From Modestobacter marinus (lineage in GTDB: Bacteria > Actinomycetota > Actinomycetes > Mycobacteriales > Geodermatophilaceae), in assembly GCF_019799945.1 (NCBI RefSeq), contig NZ_JABGCH010000037.1, forward strand, positions 1 through 40,428: DNA of 40,428 nucleotides, in the 5' to 3' direction. The position numbers and the translations under genes were made by a program. Under the pieces are notes generated by a model that made no database searches, was not told where the DNA came from, and saw only the letters and a program-made list of their open reading frames with translations. This document shows positions 20,998-32,290 of the stretch, in pieces; within the stretch, counting starts at the first letter, position 1, and each line of letters starts with the position of its first letter.

Positions 20998-22917
20998 ATG
21001 GAGACCGTGCCCGCCACCGGGCTGCTCAGCGCCGTGTGGCTGCTCATCGCCCTGCCGCTCGCCGGCGCCGCCGTCCTGCTCGTGGGCGGCCGGCGCACCG
21101 ACCGGTGGGGCCACCTGCTGGCCACCGCGACCGTCCTCGCCGGGTTCGTGCTCGGCCTGCTGTGCACCGTGCAGCTGGCCGGCCTGGACGAGCGGTCTGC
21201 CGGCGTGGAGCTGTTCACCTTCATCTCCACCGGCAGCCTTGACGTGCAGGCCGGCCTGCTGCTCGATCCGCTGTCGGCGGTGTTCGTGCTGCTCATCACC
21301 GGGGTCGGCGGCCTGATCCACGTCTACTCGATCGGCTACATGGCGCACGACCCCGGTCGCCGCCGCTTCTTCGCCTACCTCAACCTGTTCGTCGCGGCGA
21401 TGCTGCTGCTCGTCCTCGGCGACAGCTTCGTGGCCCTCTACGTCGGCTGGGAGGGCGTCGGCCTGGCGTCGTACCTGCTCATCGCGTTCTGGTACACCCG
21501 ACCGGCCGCCGCCACGGCGGCGAAGAAGGCGTTCCTGATGAACCGGGTCGGCGACGTCGGCCTCGCCCTCGCCATCTTCGTGATGTTCGCCCAGCTGGGG
21601 ACGACGAGCTACGCGGGTGTGCTCGGCTCGGTCGGGCTGCTCGCCGGCGGCACGGTCACCGCGCTGGGCCTGCTGCTGCTGCTCGGGGCCTGCGGCAAGT
21701 CCGGCCAGTTCCCGCTGCAGGCGTGGCTGCCCGACGCGATGGAGGGCCCGACCCCGGTCTCCGCGCTGATCCACGCGGCGACCATGGTCACCGCGGGCGT
21801 CTACCTCATCGCGCGCAGCGCGCCCATCTACGACGCCACCCCGACCGCACGGAACGTGGTGCTGGCGGTCGGCGCGGTGACGTTGCTGATCGGGGCCATC
21901 GCCGGCTGCGCGCAGGACGACATCAAGAAGGTCCTCGCGTACTCGACGGTCAGCCAGATCGGCTACATGTTCCTGGCCGTCGGGCTCGGGCCGGTCGGTT
22001 ACGCCGCGGGCATCGCGCACCTGCTCACCCACGGGTTCTTCAAGGCCGGGCTGTTCCTCGGGGCCGGGTCGGTGATGCACGCGATGGGCGACCGGACCGA
22101 CATCCGCCGGTTCGGCGGGCTGGCCCGGCGCCTGCCGGTCACGTTCGTCACCTTCGGCCTGGGCTACCTCGCGCTGATCGGCTTCCCGTTCCTGTCCGGC
22201 TACTGGACCAAGGACGCCATCATCGAGGCCGCCCTCGACCGGGGCGGCTGGTCGGGCTGGCTGCTCGGCGCGGTCGCCGTCGTGGGCGCCGGGCTCACCG
22301 CCTTCTACATGACCCGGCTGGTGCTGATGACCTTCTTCGGCCGGCCCCGCTGGGAGGACGACTCCGCTCTGCCCACTGGCACACCGCACGAGGCGCCGCC
22401 GGTGATGACCGCGCCGATGGTGCTGCTGGCGGTCGGCTCGGTGGCCGCCGGGTTCCTGCTGGTGCAGGTGTTCCCGCTGGACGCCTGGCTGGAGCCGGTG
22501 TTCGGCGAGCCGGCAGAGGCCGCGCACGTCGTCGCGCCGGCCGTCGTCGGCGTGGTGGTCACCGCGGTGATGGCGCTCGGGGTGCTGGCGGCCTGGCTGG
22601 TCGTCGGCCGCCGCGAGGTGCCGACGACGGCGCCCGCCCGGGTCTCCCCGGTGGTGGCCGCCGCCCGCCGGGCGCTGTACGCCGACGCGGTGAACGAGGC
22701 GCTGATCATGCGGCCGGGTGTCTGGCTGACCCGGGCGCTGGTCTTCCTGGACAACCGCGGGGTCGACGGACTGGTGAACGGCACGGCGGCGGCGCTGGGC
22801 GGCTCGTCGTCCCGGCTGGGCCGGGTGCAGACCGGCTTCGTGCGCAGCTACGCGCTCGGCATCCTCGGCGGCGCGGTGCTGGTCGCCGGCGCGCTGGTGG
22901 CCGGGACGACGGCATGA
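20998..22917 (+). CDS. nuoL: NADH-quinone oxidoreductase subunit L
   Basis: A 639-residue proton-pumping antiporter-like subunit with about 16 helices. Key stretches are GWEGVGLASYLLIAFWYTR (conserved Glu), AAKKAFLMNRVGDVG (conserved Lys), KSGQFPLQAWLPDAMEGPTP and SALIHAATMVTAGVYLIAR, then AHLLTHGFFKAGLFLGAGSV. The C-terminal lateral helix region (about 545-639) follows. The stop overlaps an 11-codon bridging ORF. Confidence 0.96.
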   Translation: METVPATGLLSAVWLLIALPLAGAAVLLVGGRRTDRWGHLLATATVLAGFVLGLLCTVQLAGLDERSAGVELFTFISTGSLDVQAGLLLDPLSAVFVLLITGVGGLIHVYSIGYMAHDPGRRRFFAYLNLFVAAMLLLVLGDSFVALYVGWEGVGLASYLLIAFWYTRPAAATAAKKAFLMNRVGDVGLALAIFVMFAQLGTTSYAGVLGSVGLLAGGTVTALGLLLLLGACGKSGQFPLQAWLPDAMEGPTPVSALIHAATMVTAGVYLIARSAPIYDATPTARNVVLAVGAVTLLIGAIAGCAQDDIKKVLAYSTVSQIGYMFLAVGLGPVGYAAGIAHLLTHGFFKAGLFLGAGSVMHAMGDRTDIRRFGGLARRLPVTFVTFGLGYLALIGFPFLSGYWTKDAIIEAALDRGGWSGWLLGAVAVVGAGLTAFYMTRLVLMTFFGRPRWEDDSALPTGTPHEAPPVMTAPMVLLAVGSVAAGFLLVQVFPLDAWLEPVFGEPAEAAHVVAPAVVGVVVTAVMALGVLAAWLVVGRREVPTTAPARVSPVVAAARRALYADAVNEALIMRPGVWLTRALVFLDNRGVDGLVNGTAAALGGSSSRLGRVQTGFVRSYALGILGGAVLVAGALVAGTTA

Positions 22918-22949
22918 CCCACACGACCCGACCGGAGGGGAGCCGATGA
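22914..22949 (+). CDS. Eleven-codon bridging ORF between nuoL and nuoM
   Basis: ATG 22914 overlaps the nuoL TGA and the ORF (MTHTTRPEGSR) ends with TGA overlapping the nuoM ATG at 22946. It contains the nuoM ribosome-binding site GGAGGGGAG. It is probably a coupling device rather than a functional peptide. Confidence 0.4.
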   Translation: MTHTTRPEGSR

Positions 22950-24574
22950 GCGACGTCCCGTGGCTGCTGGCGATGATCGTGGTCCCGGCGGTGGGAGCCG
23001 GCGTCGTCGCGGCGCTGCCGGCCGCCAAGGCGGGCCTCGCCCGGCTGCTGGCCCTCGCGGTCAGCCTCGTCGTCCTGGTGCTCGCGGTGCTGGCCGCGGT
23101 GGCCTTCGACCCGGGCGGCCCGCGCTTCCAGCTGACCAGCTCGGCGCCCTGGATCCCCGATTTCGGCGTCGAGTTCGCCCTCGGCGTCGACGGCATCGCC
23201 CTGGTCATGCTGCTGCTGGTCGGCGTGCTGGTGCCGGTCGTCGTCGGGGCGTCCTGGCACGAGACGTCCACCGGCAAGCGCTCGATGCGGACGTTCTGGG
23301 CCTGGCTGCTGGCCCTCGAGTCGACGATGGTCGGGGTCTTCGCCGCCACCGACGTCTTCCTCTTCTACGTGTTCTTCGAGGCGATGCTGGTCCCGATGTA
23401 CTTCCTCATCGGCGGCTTCGGCGGGCCGAACCGGCAGTACGCGGCGGTGAAGTTCTTCCTCTACAGCCTGCTCGGCGGGCTGGTCATGCTCGCCTCGGTC
23501 ATCGGGCTGTACGTGGTGAGCAACTCGCAGCTGGGGGAGGGCACGTTCGCCTTCGACGCGCTCCGCCAGCTGGACATCGACCCCGGCGTGCAGAAGCTGC
23601 TGTTCGCCGGGTTCGCGCTCGCCTTCGCGATCAAGGCGCCGCTGGTGCCGTTCCACACCTGGCTGCCCGACGCCGGTGCCGAGGCCCCGATCGGCGGGGC
23701 GGTGCTGCTGGTCGGCGTCCTGGACAAGGTGGGCACGTTCGGCTTCCTGCGCTACTGCCTGCCGCTGTTCCCCGACGCCTCCCGCGAGCTCGCCCCGTGG
23801 GTGCTCACCCTCGCGGTCATCGGGATCCTGTACGCCGCGCTGCTCGCGGTCGGTCAGACCGACCTCAAGCGGCTGGTCTCCTACACCTCGATCGCCCACT
23901 TCGGCTTCATCGCGCTCGGCATCTTCGCCTTCAGCACCGAGGCCGCCACCGGCGCGGTGCTGTACATGGTCAACCACGGCATCGCGACCGGTCTGCTGTT
24001 CGTGGTGGTCGGCATGCTCATCGCCCGCGGCGGCTCCCGGCGGATCGCCGACTACGGCGGCGTCTCGTCCCGGGCGCCGCTGCTGGCCGGGGTCTTCCTG
24101 CTGGCCGGCCTGGCGTCGCTCGCGCTGCCCGGCACCAACAGCTTCGTCAGCGAGTTCCTGGTGCTCATCGGCTCGTTCCCGAACCGGCCGGTGTTCACCG
24201 TCGTCGCGACGGTAGGCATCATCCTGGCCGCGCTCTACGTGCTGCTCGTCTACCAACGCACCATGCACGGGCCGTTCCGCGGCGTGCTCGCGGCGGCGGA
24301 GGAGCCGCCACCCCCGACCGCGGCCCGACCGGACGGGGGCGGCGCCACCGCGGTGCTCACCGCACCCGCGCCCGGCCGGACCGCGCCGGTGCGCGACCTC
24401 TCCCCGCGGGAGCTGGCGGTGGTCGCGCCGCTGGTCGCGCTGGTCCTGCTGCTCGGCTTCTTCCCGCAGCCGCTCATCGCGCTGGTGGAGCCGGCGGTGC
24501 AGGCGACGATGAGCGACGCCGGCGTCGACCCGGCGGGCACCAGCCCCGCCGTGGGCGAGGAAGGAACCGACTGA
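22946..24574 (+). CDS. nuoM: NADH-quinone oxidoreductase subunit M
   Basis: A 542-residue antiporter-like membrane subunit with about 14 helices. FFEAMLVPMYFLIGGFGG carries the conserved Glu. AFAIKAPLVPFHTWLPDAGAEAP and LVSYTSIAHFGFIALGIF are diagnostic. A 40-residue Pro/Ala-rich insertion lies in the cytoplasmic loop before the last helix (about 450-490). The start is fixed by overlap with the bridging ORF. The stop overlaps the nuoN ATG (TGATG). Confidence 0.96.
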   Translation: MSDVPWLLAMIVVPAVGAGVVAALPAAKAGLARLLALAVSLVVLVLAVLAAVAFDPGGPRFQLTSSAPWIPDFGVEFALGVDGIALVMLLLVGVLVPVVVGASWHETSTGKRSMRTFWAWLLALESTMVGVFAATDVFLFYVFFEAMLVPMYFLIGGFGGPNRQYAAVKFFLYSLLGGLVMLASVIGLYVVSNSQLGEGTFAFDALRQLDIDPGVQKLLFAGFALAFAIKAPLVPFHTWLPDAGAEAPIGGAVLLVGVLDKVGTFGFLRYCLPLFPDASRELAPWVLTLAVIGILYAALLAVGQTDLKRLVSYTSIAHFGFIALGIFAFSTEAATGAVLYMVNHGIATGLLFVVVGMLIARGGSRRIADYGGVSSRAPLLAGVFLLAGLASLALPGTNSFVSEFLVLIGSFPNRPVFTVVATVGIILAALYVLLVYQRTMHGPFRGVLAAAEEPPPPTAARPDGGGATAVLTAPAPGRTAPVRDLSPRELAVVAPLVALVLLLGFFPQPLIALVEPAVQATMSDAGVDPAGTSPAVGEEGTD

Positions 24575-26118
24575 TGCCCCCGATCGAGGCACCCGACCTC
24601 TCCTTCGCGGCGCTGGCCCCGCTGCTGCTCGTCTTCGGCGCCGCCTGCGTCGGCGTGCTGGTGGAGGCGTTCGCCCCGCGCGCCGTCCGGCACCCGGTCC
24701 AGGTCGGGATCGCGCTGGTCGGCACGGTCGGCGGCTTCGTGACCACCCTGCTGCTGGCCGGCACCGGCGAGGTCACCGCCGGCGGGGCGCTGGCCGTGGA
24801 CGGCGTGGCGCTGTTCCTGCAGGCGACGATCACCGCGCTCGGCGCGCTGTCGGTCCTGCTGTTCGCCGAGCGGTCGCTGGACCCGGCCCGGTCGGCGTTC
24901 GTCGCCTCCGCGGCCGTGCCCGCCGGCAGCGCCCGGGACGTGCAGCTGGCCGTCTCCGAGCGGGTGCAGACCGAGGTCTACCCGCTGGTCACCTTCGCCG
25001 TCGGCGGCATGATGCTGTTCACCAGCGCCAACGACCTGCTGCTGATGTTCGTCGCGCTCGAGGTGCTCAGCCTGCCGCTGTACCTGCTCTGCGGGATGGC
25101 CCGCCGCCGCCGGCTGCTCTCCCAGGAAGCCGCGCTGAAGTACTTCCTGCTGGGCGCCTTCGCCTCCGCCTTCTTCCTCTACGGCCTGGCCCTGGTCTAC
25201 GGCGCGACCGGCAGCGTCCGGCTCGCGGTGATCCGCGAGGGCGCGACCGGTGCGGGCAACGACCTGCTGCTGGTCCTCGGCCTGGCGTTGCTCGTCGTCG
25301 GGCTCATGTTCAAGGCCAGCGTCGCGCCCTTCCACGTCTGGACGCCGGACGTCTACCAGGGCGCGCCGACCCCGGTCACCGCCTTCATGGCCGCGGCCAC
25401 CAAGGTCGCCGCGTTCGGCGCCGTGCTCCGGCTGCTCTACATGGCCTTCGGCACCGCGGAGGAGATCTGGCGGCCCCTGGTCTACGCCCTGGCGATCGCC
25501 TCCATGGTCGTCGGCGCGGTGCTGGGCCTGACCCAGACCGACCTCAAGCGGCTGTTCGCCTACTCCTCGATCGCGCACGCCGGCTTCCTGCTCACCGGCG
25601 TCATCGGGCTGAGCGGGGACGGCGAGGACCCCGGCCTGGCCGCGACGATGTTCTACCTGCTCACCTACGGGCTCACCACGATCGGCGCGTTCGCCCTGCT
25701 CACCCTCGTCAGGGACGGCTCCGGGGAGGCCACCCACCTGTCCCGGTGGGCCGGCCTGGCGCAGCGCTCCCCGCTGACCGCGGCGCTGATGACCCTGTTC
25801 CTGCTCGCCCTCGCCGGGATCCCGCTCACCAGCGGCTTCACCGGCAAGTTCGCGGTCTTCCGGGCCGCCATCGAGACCGGGGCGTGGCCGCTGGCCGTCG
25901 TCGCCCTCGTCACCAGCGCCGTCGCGGCCTTCTACTACCTGCGCGTCGTCGTGCTCATGTACTTCTCCGACCCGGCGCCCGACGGCCCCACGATCGGCGT
26001 GCCCGGGTCCCCGACCACGGCGGTGCTGGCGGTGACCGCGGCCGCCACCCTGGTCCTGGGGATCGTGCCGGGGTCGGTGCTGGACCTGGCGCAGTCCGCT
26101 GCGGTGCTGGTCGGATGA
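24574..26118 (+). CDS. nuoN: NADH-quinone oxidoreductase subunit N
   Basis: A 514-residue antiporter-like membrane subunit, last gene of the nuo operon. Characteristic segments are LLMFVALEVLSLPLYLLCG (conserved Glu), SQEAALKYFLLGAFASAFFLYG, LMFKASVAPFHVWTPDVYQG and KRLFAYSSIAHAGFLLTG. About 14 helices are predicted. A 30-residue hydrophilic insert lies around 105-130. The next gene starts 49 bases later, and no strong terminator is visible between them. Confidence 0.96.
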   Translation: MPPIEAPDLSFAALAPLLLVFGAACVGVLVEAFAPRAVRHPVQVGIALVGTVGGFVTTLLLAGTGEVTAGGALAVDGVALFLQATITALGALSVLLFAERSLDPARSAFVASAAVPAGSARDVQLAVSERVQTEVYPLVTFAVGGMMLFTSANDLLLMFVALEVLSLPLYLLCGMARRRRLLSQEAALKYFLLGAFASAFFLYGLALVYGATGSVRLAVIREGATGAGNDLLLVLGLALLVVGLMFKASVAPFHVWTPDVYQGAPTPVTAFMAAATKVAAFGAVLRLLYMAFGTAEEIWRPLVYALAIASMVVGAVLGLTQTDLKRLFAYSSIAHAGFLLTGVIGLSGDGEDPGLAATMFYLLTYGLTTIGAFALLTLVRDGSGEATHLSRWAGLAQRSPLTAALMTLFLLALAGIPLTSGFTGKFAVFRAAIETGAWPLAVVALVTSAVAAFYYLRVVVLMYFSDPAPDGPTIGVPGSPTTAVLAVTAAATLVLGIVPGSVLDLAQSAAVLVG

Positions 26119-26152
26119 GGCAACCGCTCTCGGGGACACCGGGAACGGGCTG

Positions 26153-26158
26153 TATCTT
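26153..26158 (+). promoter_or_regulatory. Possible -10 box for a leaderless polyprenyl synthase transcript
   Basis: TATCTT fits TANNNT and ends 9 bases before ATG 26168, the spacing seen for leaderless actinobacterial transcripts. No Shine-Dalgarno sequence precedes this ATG. The -35 is not convincing. Confidence 0.35.
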
Positions 26159-26167
26159 CCTCGGTTG

Positions 26168-27241
26168 ATGACCGGAGCCGGCACCACCAGCCCTCGGGGC
26201 GGGAACGACACGCAGGTGGACGCCCAGTCGTGGCACCGGCCCTCGACCCCTGCCTCGACGATCGGACCCTGGCTGCCCGAGGGGGCGCTGGGGGAGTCGA
26301 TGTCCGCGGGGCTGGCCCGGGTCGAGGCCGCGCTCACCGCGGCCGTCGCCAGCGAGCACGCCTTCGTGCGCGAGACCGCCGGGCACCTGATGGCCGCCGG
26401 GGGCAAGCGGTTCCGGCCGATGCTCGCGCTGCTGGCCGCGCAGCTCGGCGACCCCGACGCCCCCGAGGTGGTCCAGGCCGCCGTCGTCTGCGAGCTCACC
26501 CACCTCGCGACGCTCTACCACGACGACGTGATGGACGAGGCCGCCGTGCGCCGGGGCGCCCCCAGCGCCAACAGCCGCTGGGGCAACAGCGTGGCGATCC
26601 TGACCGGCGACTTCCTCTTCGCCCGGGCCTCGGACCTGCTGGCCGACCTCGGCCCGGAGGCCGTCCGGGTGCAGGCCCAGACCTTCGAGCGGCTGGTCAC
26701 CGGCCAGCTGCGGGAGACCGTGGGCGCGCAGCCGGGGGAGGACCCGGTCGACCACTACCTCGGCGTCCTCGCCGACAAGACCGGCTCCCTGGTGGCCACC
26801 TCGGCGCGCTTCGGCGCCTCGTTCGCCGGCGTCGCCCCCGAGCTGGTGTCCGCCCTCACCGCGTTCGGTGAGGAGGTGGGGGTGGCCTTCCAGCTGTCCG
26901 ACGACCTGCTGGACATCCTCAGCGAGGAGGGCGCCTCCGGGAAGTCCCCCGGCACCGACCTGCGCGAGGGGATCGCCACCCTGCCGGTGCTGTTCGCGCT
27001 GGCCGACGACGACCCGGCCGAGAGCCGGCTCCGGGAGCTGGTCGCCGGCCCCGTCGTGGACGAGGCCGAGCACGCCGAGGCGCTGGCCCTGCTGCGCAGC
27101 TCGGCGTACCTCGAGCGCGCCACCGGCGTGCTGGCCGAGTACGCCGAGCGCGCCCGGGCCCGGCTGGTCGACGTCCCGGCGGGGCCGGTGCGCGAGGCGC
27201 TGTCCGCGCTGTGCTCCTACGTGGTGACGCGCACCAGCTGA
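26168..27241 (+). CDS. Long-chain polyprenyl (hepta/octa/nonaprenyl) diphosphate synthase
   Basis: A 357-residue trans-prenyltransferase that condenses IPP onto allylic diphosphates to build the menaquinone side chain. Both Asp-rich Mg-binding motifs are intact: DDVMD (119-123) and DDLLD (245-249). GKRFRPML (79-86) and GDFLFARA complete the family pattern. Homologue of GrcC1/HepB-type enzymes. Product length is set by the residues before the first Asp motif (THLATLYH), where small residues allow a long product; the exact chain length cannot be read. ATG 26168 follows a -10-like box. An internal ATG at 26300 with a better conserved N-terminus is an alternative. Confidence 0.9.
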   Translation: MTGAGTTSPRGGNDTQVDAQSWHRPSTPASTIGPWLPEGALGESMSAGLARVEAALTAAVASEHAFVRETAGHLMAAGGKRFRPMLALLAAQLGDPDAPEVVQAAVVCELTHLATLYHDDVMDEAAVRRGAPSANSRWGNSVAILTGDFLFARASDLLADLGPEAVRVQAQTFERLVTGQLRETVGAQPGEDPVDHYLGVLADKTGSLVATSARFGASFAGVAPELVSALTAFGEEVGVAFQLSDDLLDILSEEGASGKSPGTDLREGIATLPVLFALADDDPAESRLRELVAGPVVDEAEHAEALALLRSSAYLERATGVLAEYAERARARLVDVPAGPVREALSALCSYVVTRTS

Positions 27242-27259
27242 GGCAGGCATCCTGGGGCG

Positions 27260-28498
27260 GTGCGCCGACGGCCGTGGTCGCTGCTCTGCCTGGTCCCCCT
27301 GCTGCTGAGCTGCGGGGTCGGGAACGGCGACCCGGCCGCGGCGTCCGCACCGACCAGCTCGGCGAGCCTGGCCCCGGCGCCCGCGGAGCCGACCCCCGGC
27401 CCGCCGTCGGCTGCGGCGTCGACCGTGGTGCCCGCCCTGCGGGTCGAGGTGCTCGCCGACGGCCTCGACCACCCCTGGGACGTCGCCCAGGCCCCGGACG
27501 GCACCCTGCTGCTCGACGAGCGCTCCGGTGGCCTGACCGCGGTGCGGCCCGACGGGACGGTGCAGGAGGTGGCGGCCGACTTCAGTGACCTCTTCGCCCG
27601 CGGGGAGACCGGCCTCATGGGCCTGGTGCTGGACCCGTCGTTCGCCGCGGACCGGCGGTTCTACACCTGCGCGGGCATCCGGGAGGGCGACGGCGCCGAG
27701 GTGCAGGTGACCGCCTGGACCGTGGACGAGCAGTGGCGCACCGCCACCCGGGTCGCCGACCCCCTGCTCGGCGGCATCCCGGTCAACGAGGGCAGCGGCC
27801 GGCACGGTGGGTGCCGGCTGCGCTTCGACGCCACCGGCGCCCTGCTCGTCGGCACCGGCGACAACGCGGTCGGCAGCAACCCGCAGGACCGCGCCTCCCT
27901 GGCCGGGAAGGTGCTGCGGATCGACCCGGCCACCGGCGGGCCCGCGCCGGGCAACCCGTTCGCTGCCGACCCCGACCCGCGGACCCGCCTGCTGCTGAGC
28001 TACGGGCACCGCAACGTCCAGGGGCTCGCCGTGCAGCCGGGCACCGAGCGGGTCTTCGTCGCCGAGCAGGGCACCCGGCGGGACGACGAGATCAGCCCGT
28101 CGGTACCCGGTGGCGACTACGGCTACGACCCGGACGGCCCGGGCGGCAGCTACGACGAGAGCGTGCCGATGACCGACCTCACCCGGCCCGGCGTCGTCCC
28201 GCCGGTGTGGGCCTCCGGTGCGCCGACCATCGCGACCTGCGGCATCTCCTTCCTCGACGGCGCGGCCTGGGGTGCCTACGAGGGGCTGCTGCTGGCCGGC
28301 GTGCTGAAGGACACCGGTGTGCTCGCCCTGCGGCTGGACGGCGCCGGCGCGCTGGTCGAGCAGTTCCGGCTCCCCGAGCTGGAGGACACGTACGGCCGGA
28401 TCCGCACCCCGCAGGCCGGGGCCGACGGCGTCCTCTACGTCACCACCGACAACGGCAACGGCACCGACCAGCTACTGCGGGTCACACCGGCGGCCTGA
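27260..28498 (+). CDS. PQQ-type glucose/sorbosone dehydrogenase family lipoprotein
   Basis: A 412-residue exported lipoprotein. The signal ends at LLLSC (C18), followed by a 40-residue Ala/Pro/Ser linker and a six-bladed beta-propeller of the glucose/sorbosone dehydrogenase family. Family marks include LDHPWDVAQAPDG, GETGLMGLVLDPSF, RHGGCRLRFDATGALLVGTGDN, LAGKVLRIDP, YGHRNVQGLAVQPGT and EQGTRRDDEI. It may oxidise aldose sugars extracellularly with PQQ, though many actinobacterial members have no proven activity. The GTG start at 27260 sits 18 bases after the polyprenyl synthase stop, so the two are probably co-transcribed. Confidence 0.8.
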   Translation: MRRRPWSLLCLVPLLLSCGVGNGDPAAASAPTSSASLAPAPAEPTPGPPSAAASTVVPALRVEVLADGLDHPWDVAQAPDGTLLLDERSGGLTAVRPDGTVQEVAADFSDLFARGETGLMGLVLDPSFAADRRFYTCAGIREGDGAEVQVTAWTVDEQWRTATRVADPLLGGIPVNEGSGRHGGCRLRFDATGALLVGTGDNAVGSNPQDRASLAGKVLRIDPATGGPAPGNPFAADPDPRTRLLLSYGHRNVQGLAVQPGTERVFVAEQGTRRDDEISPSVPGGDYGYDPDGPGGSYDESVPMTDLTRPGVVPPVWASGAPTIATCGISFLDGAAWGAYEGLLLAGVLKDTGVLALRLDGAGALVEQFRLPELEDTYGRIRTPQAGADGVLYVTTDNGNGTDQLLRVTPAA

Positions 28499-28676
28499 GT
28501 CGCCCTATGGACCACAGCAGGGGTGCGGGTTGCTGCTGCCCGTGACGCCCCGCCGGGGTTACGGAACCGTTCAGCCTCGGTTCATCTGGGTGTGGATGTG
28601 GTCCCGGACACAGCTCGGAAGGGTCGGCCCCGCCATGTCAGAGGGCCGCATTCGCGGCTGATGAGAGGGAGATCCC
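28499..28676. other. Intergenic region before the acidic secreted protein
   Basis: 178 bases without a gene. G/C-rich imperfect inverted sequence around 28520-28560 may terminate the sugar-dehydrogenase transcript. A PHO-box-like direct repeat lies at 28569-28590, and GAGAGGGAG just before 28677 is the ribosome-binding site of the next gene. Confidence 0.5.
28569..28590 (+). promoter_or_regulatory. PHO-box-like pair of 11-base direct repeats
   Basis: GTTCAGCCTCG (28569-28579) is followed directly by GTTCATCTGGG (28580-28590). The second unit agrees at all 11 positions with the Streptomyces PhoP repeat pattern as I recall it (G, G/T, TCA, three pyrimidines, purine, G/C, G). The first agrees at 9 of 11. 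Two tandem 11-mers are the minimal PhoP-binding arrangement. The pair lies 86 bases before the start of the acidic secreted protein, so that gene may respond to phosphate limitation. Confidence 0.45.
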
Positions 28677-29129
28677 ATGCGTTCTGCTCGACTGTTCCTC
28701 GTCGCCCCCGCGGTGACCGCGCTCGTGTTCGCCGGAGCCGGGCCCGCGCTGGCCAGCGGGGGTGGCCACGACGGACACGACGACACCGACGCCGAGGTGC
28801 TCGAGATCGACGACGAGGCCTGGATCAAGGACGACGGCGACAAGGTCAAGGTCGAGTTCGACTACAAGTGCTGGGGCGACGAGGACGACATCACCACCAA
28901 GGTCACGCTCAAGCAGTGGGACGACGACGTCAAGTACGAGAAGGAGTTCGACAACGAGCTCGACTGCGACGGCGACGAGCACACCAAGGAGGTGACCCTC
29001 GACAAGGAGGGTGACGACGAGGTCGAGGAGGGCAAGGCCAAGGTCACCGTGCGCTTCGAGGACGAGGACGGCGACGAGCTCGACGAGGAGAGCGAGTACG
29101 TGGAGGTCGAGGAGAAGCACTGGAGCTGA
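28677..29129 (+). CDS. Secreted highly acidic protein, unknown
   Basis: A 150-residue protein. A Sec signal peptide (RSARLFLV..VFAGAGPALA) is probably cleaved after residue 26. The mature part is extremely rich in Asp and Glu with regular Lys and Val, in alternating patterns such as DKVKVEFDYKC, TTKVTLKQWDDDVKYEKEF, TKEVTLDKEG and AKVTVRFEDEDGDE, suggesting a small all-beta domain. Two cysteines (YKCWGDED and ELDCDGDE) could form one disulfide. Acidic loops such as DEDGDELDEE suggest cation binding, but no EF-hand is clear. It is a single-gene unit with a PHO-box-like site upstream and a strong terminator downstream. I do not recognise the family. Confidence 0.75.
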   Translation: MRSARLFLVAPAVTALVFAGAGPALASGGGHDGHDDTDAEVLEIDDEAWIKDDGDKVKVEFDYKCWGDEDDITTKVTLKQWDDDVKYEKEFDNELDCDGDEHTKEVTLDKEGDDEVEEGKAKVTVRFEDEDGDELDEESEYVEVEEKHWS

Positions 29130-29163
29130 CCACGAGTACCACTGACCTGCCGACCTGACGAGC

Positions 29164-29201
29164 GAGGGGCGTCCGGCACCACCCGGTGCCGGACGCCCCT
29201 C
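29164..29201. terminator. Strong bidirectional hairpin terminator
   Basis: A 17-bp perfect stem (GAGGGGCGTCCGGCACC at 29164-29180 with its complement at 29185-29201) has a 4-base loop. It lies between the convergent acidic-protein gene and korB, so it can serve both strands. Confidence 0.85.
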
Positions 29202-29219
29202 CTCGTGGATCTTGCAGCT

Positions 29220-30307
29220 CTAGCCGACGGTCCAGCTGTCCGTGCCGGTGAGCAGCGCGTCCAGGTCGGCCGGCGTCTGATCGGCGGCGTCGGTGAGCTG
29301 GTCGGCCATCATCCGCTCGTAAGTCGGCTTGACCACCTTCCGGAACACGCCCATCGGCGTGTAGCGGAGGTCCTGCGTCGCGAGCCGGGACAGCGCGAAC
29401 GCGTAGGACGGGTCCTGCCGCTGCGCGTCGTGCACCACGATCTCGGACGCGTCGACCTGGTTGGTCTCGGCGATCCGCAGGCCACCGAAGTCGTCCCGAA
29501 CGACGCAGGAGGCGCCGTCCGGACCGAACACCAGGGGCTTGCCGTGCTCGAGCGGGATGGTCCACATCGGGCCGGTCGTCGGGTCCTTGAGCAGCTCGAA
29601 CGCGCCGTCGTTGAAGATGTTGCAGTTCTGGTAGATCTCCACCAGCGCGGTCCCCCGGTGCTCCGCGGCCTGGCGCAGCACGTCGGTGAGACCCTTGCGG
29701 TCGGAGTCCATCGCCCGGCCGACGAAGGTCGCGTCCGCGCCCAGCGCCAGCGACACCGGGTTGAACGGGTGGTCCAGCGAGCCCATCGGCGTGGACTTGG
29801 TGACCTTCCCGACCTCGGAGGTGGGGGAGTACTGGCCCTTGGTGAGCCCGTAGATCCGGTTGTTGAACAGCAGGATCGTCAGGTTCAGGTTGCGGCGCAG
29901 GGTGTGGATCAGGTGGTTGCCGCCGATGGACAGCGCGTCGCCGTCCCCGGTCACGACCCACACCGACAGGTCCGGCCGCGACGCGGCCAGGCCGGTCGCG
30001 ATGGCCGGCGCCCGGCCGTGGATCGAGTGCATCCCGTAGGTGTTCATGTAGTACGGGAAGCGCGAGGAGCAGCCGATGCCCGAGATGATGACCATGTCCT
30101 CGCGGGCGATGCCGAGGGTGGGCAGGAAGCTCTGGACGGCGTTGAGGATGACGTAGTCACCGCACCCGGGGCACCAGCGGACCTCCTGGTCGGTCTTGAG
30201 GTCCTTGGCCTTCAGCGTGGTGGTCTTCTCGCCGGAGGCGGCGACCGCGTCGGCGATGGGACCGGGCGCGGGCATCCCCAGGTCGTGCACGTGGGCGTCG
30301 AGCGTGG

Positions 30308-30311
<4 letters not shown>
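29220..30311 (-). CDS. korB: 2-oxoglutarate:ferredoxin oxidoreductase beta subunit
   Basis: A 363-residue thiamine-diphosphate-binding subunit. With KorA it converts 2-oxoglutarate, CoA and oxidised ferredoxin to succinyl-CoA and CO2, an alternative to 2-oxoglutarate dehydrogenase in the TCA cycle. The 4Fe-4S ligands C47, C50 (RWCPGCGDY) and C81 (SGIGCSS) are present. The TPP/Mg motif is GDGDALSIGGNH (122-133) with NNRIYGLTKGQ (150-160). The GTG at 30311 overlaps the korA stop by 4 bases. The long open frame read through from korA is not used; the gene has its own clear N-terminus. Confidence 0.95.

Positions 30312-32290
<1,979 letters not shown>

Noticed and set aside
28862-29182. Ser-rich minus-strand frame opposite the acidic protein
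   Set aside because: It is the complement of GAC/GAG-rich codons. The plus-strand frame has a signal peptide and a ribosome-binding site.
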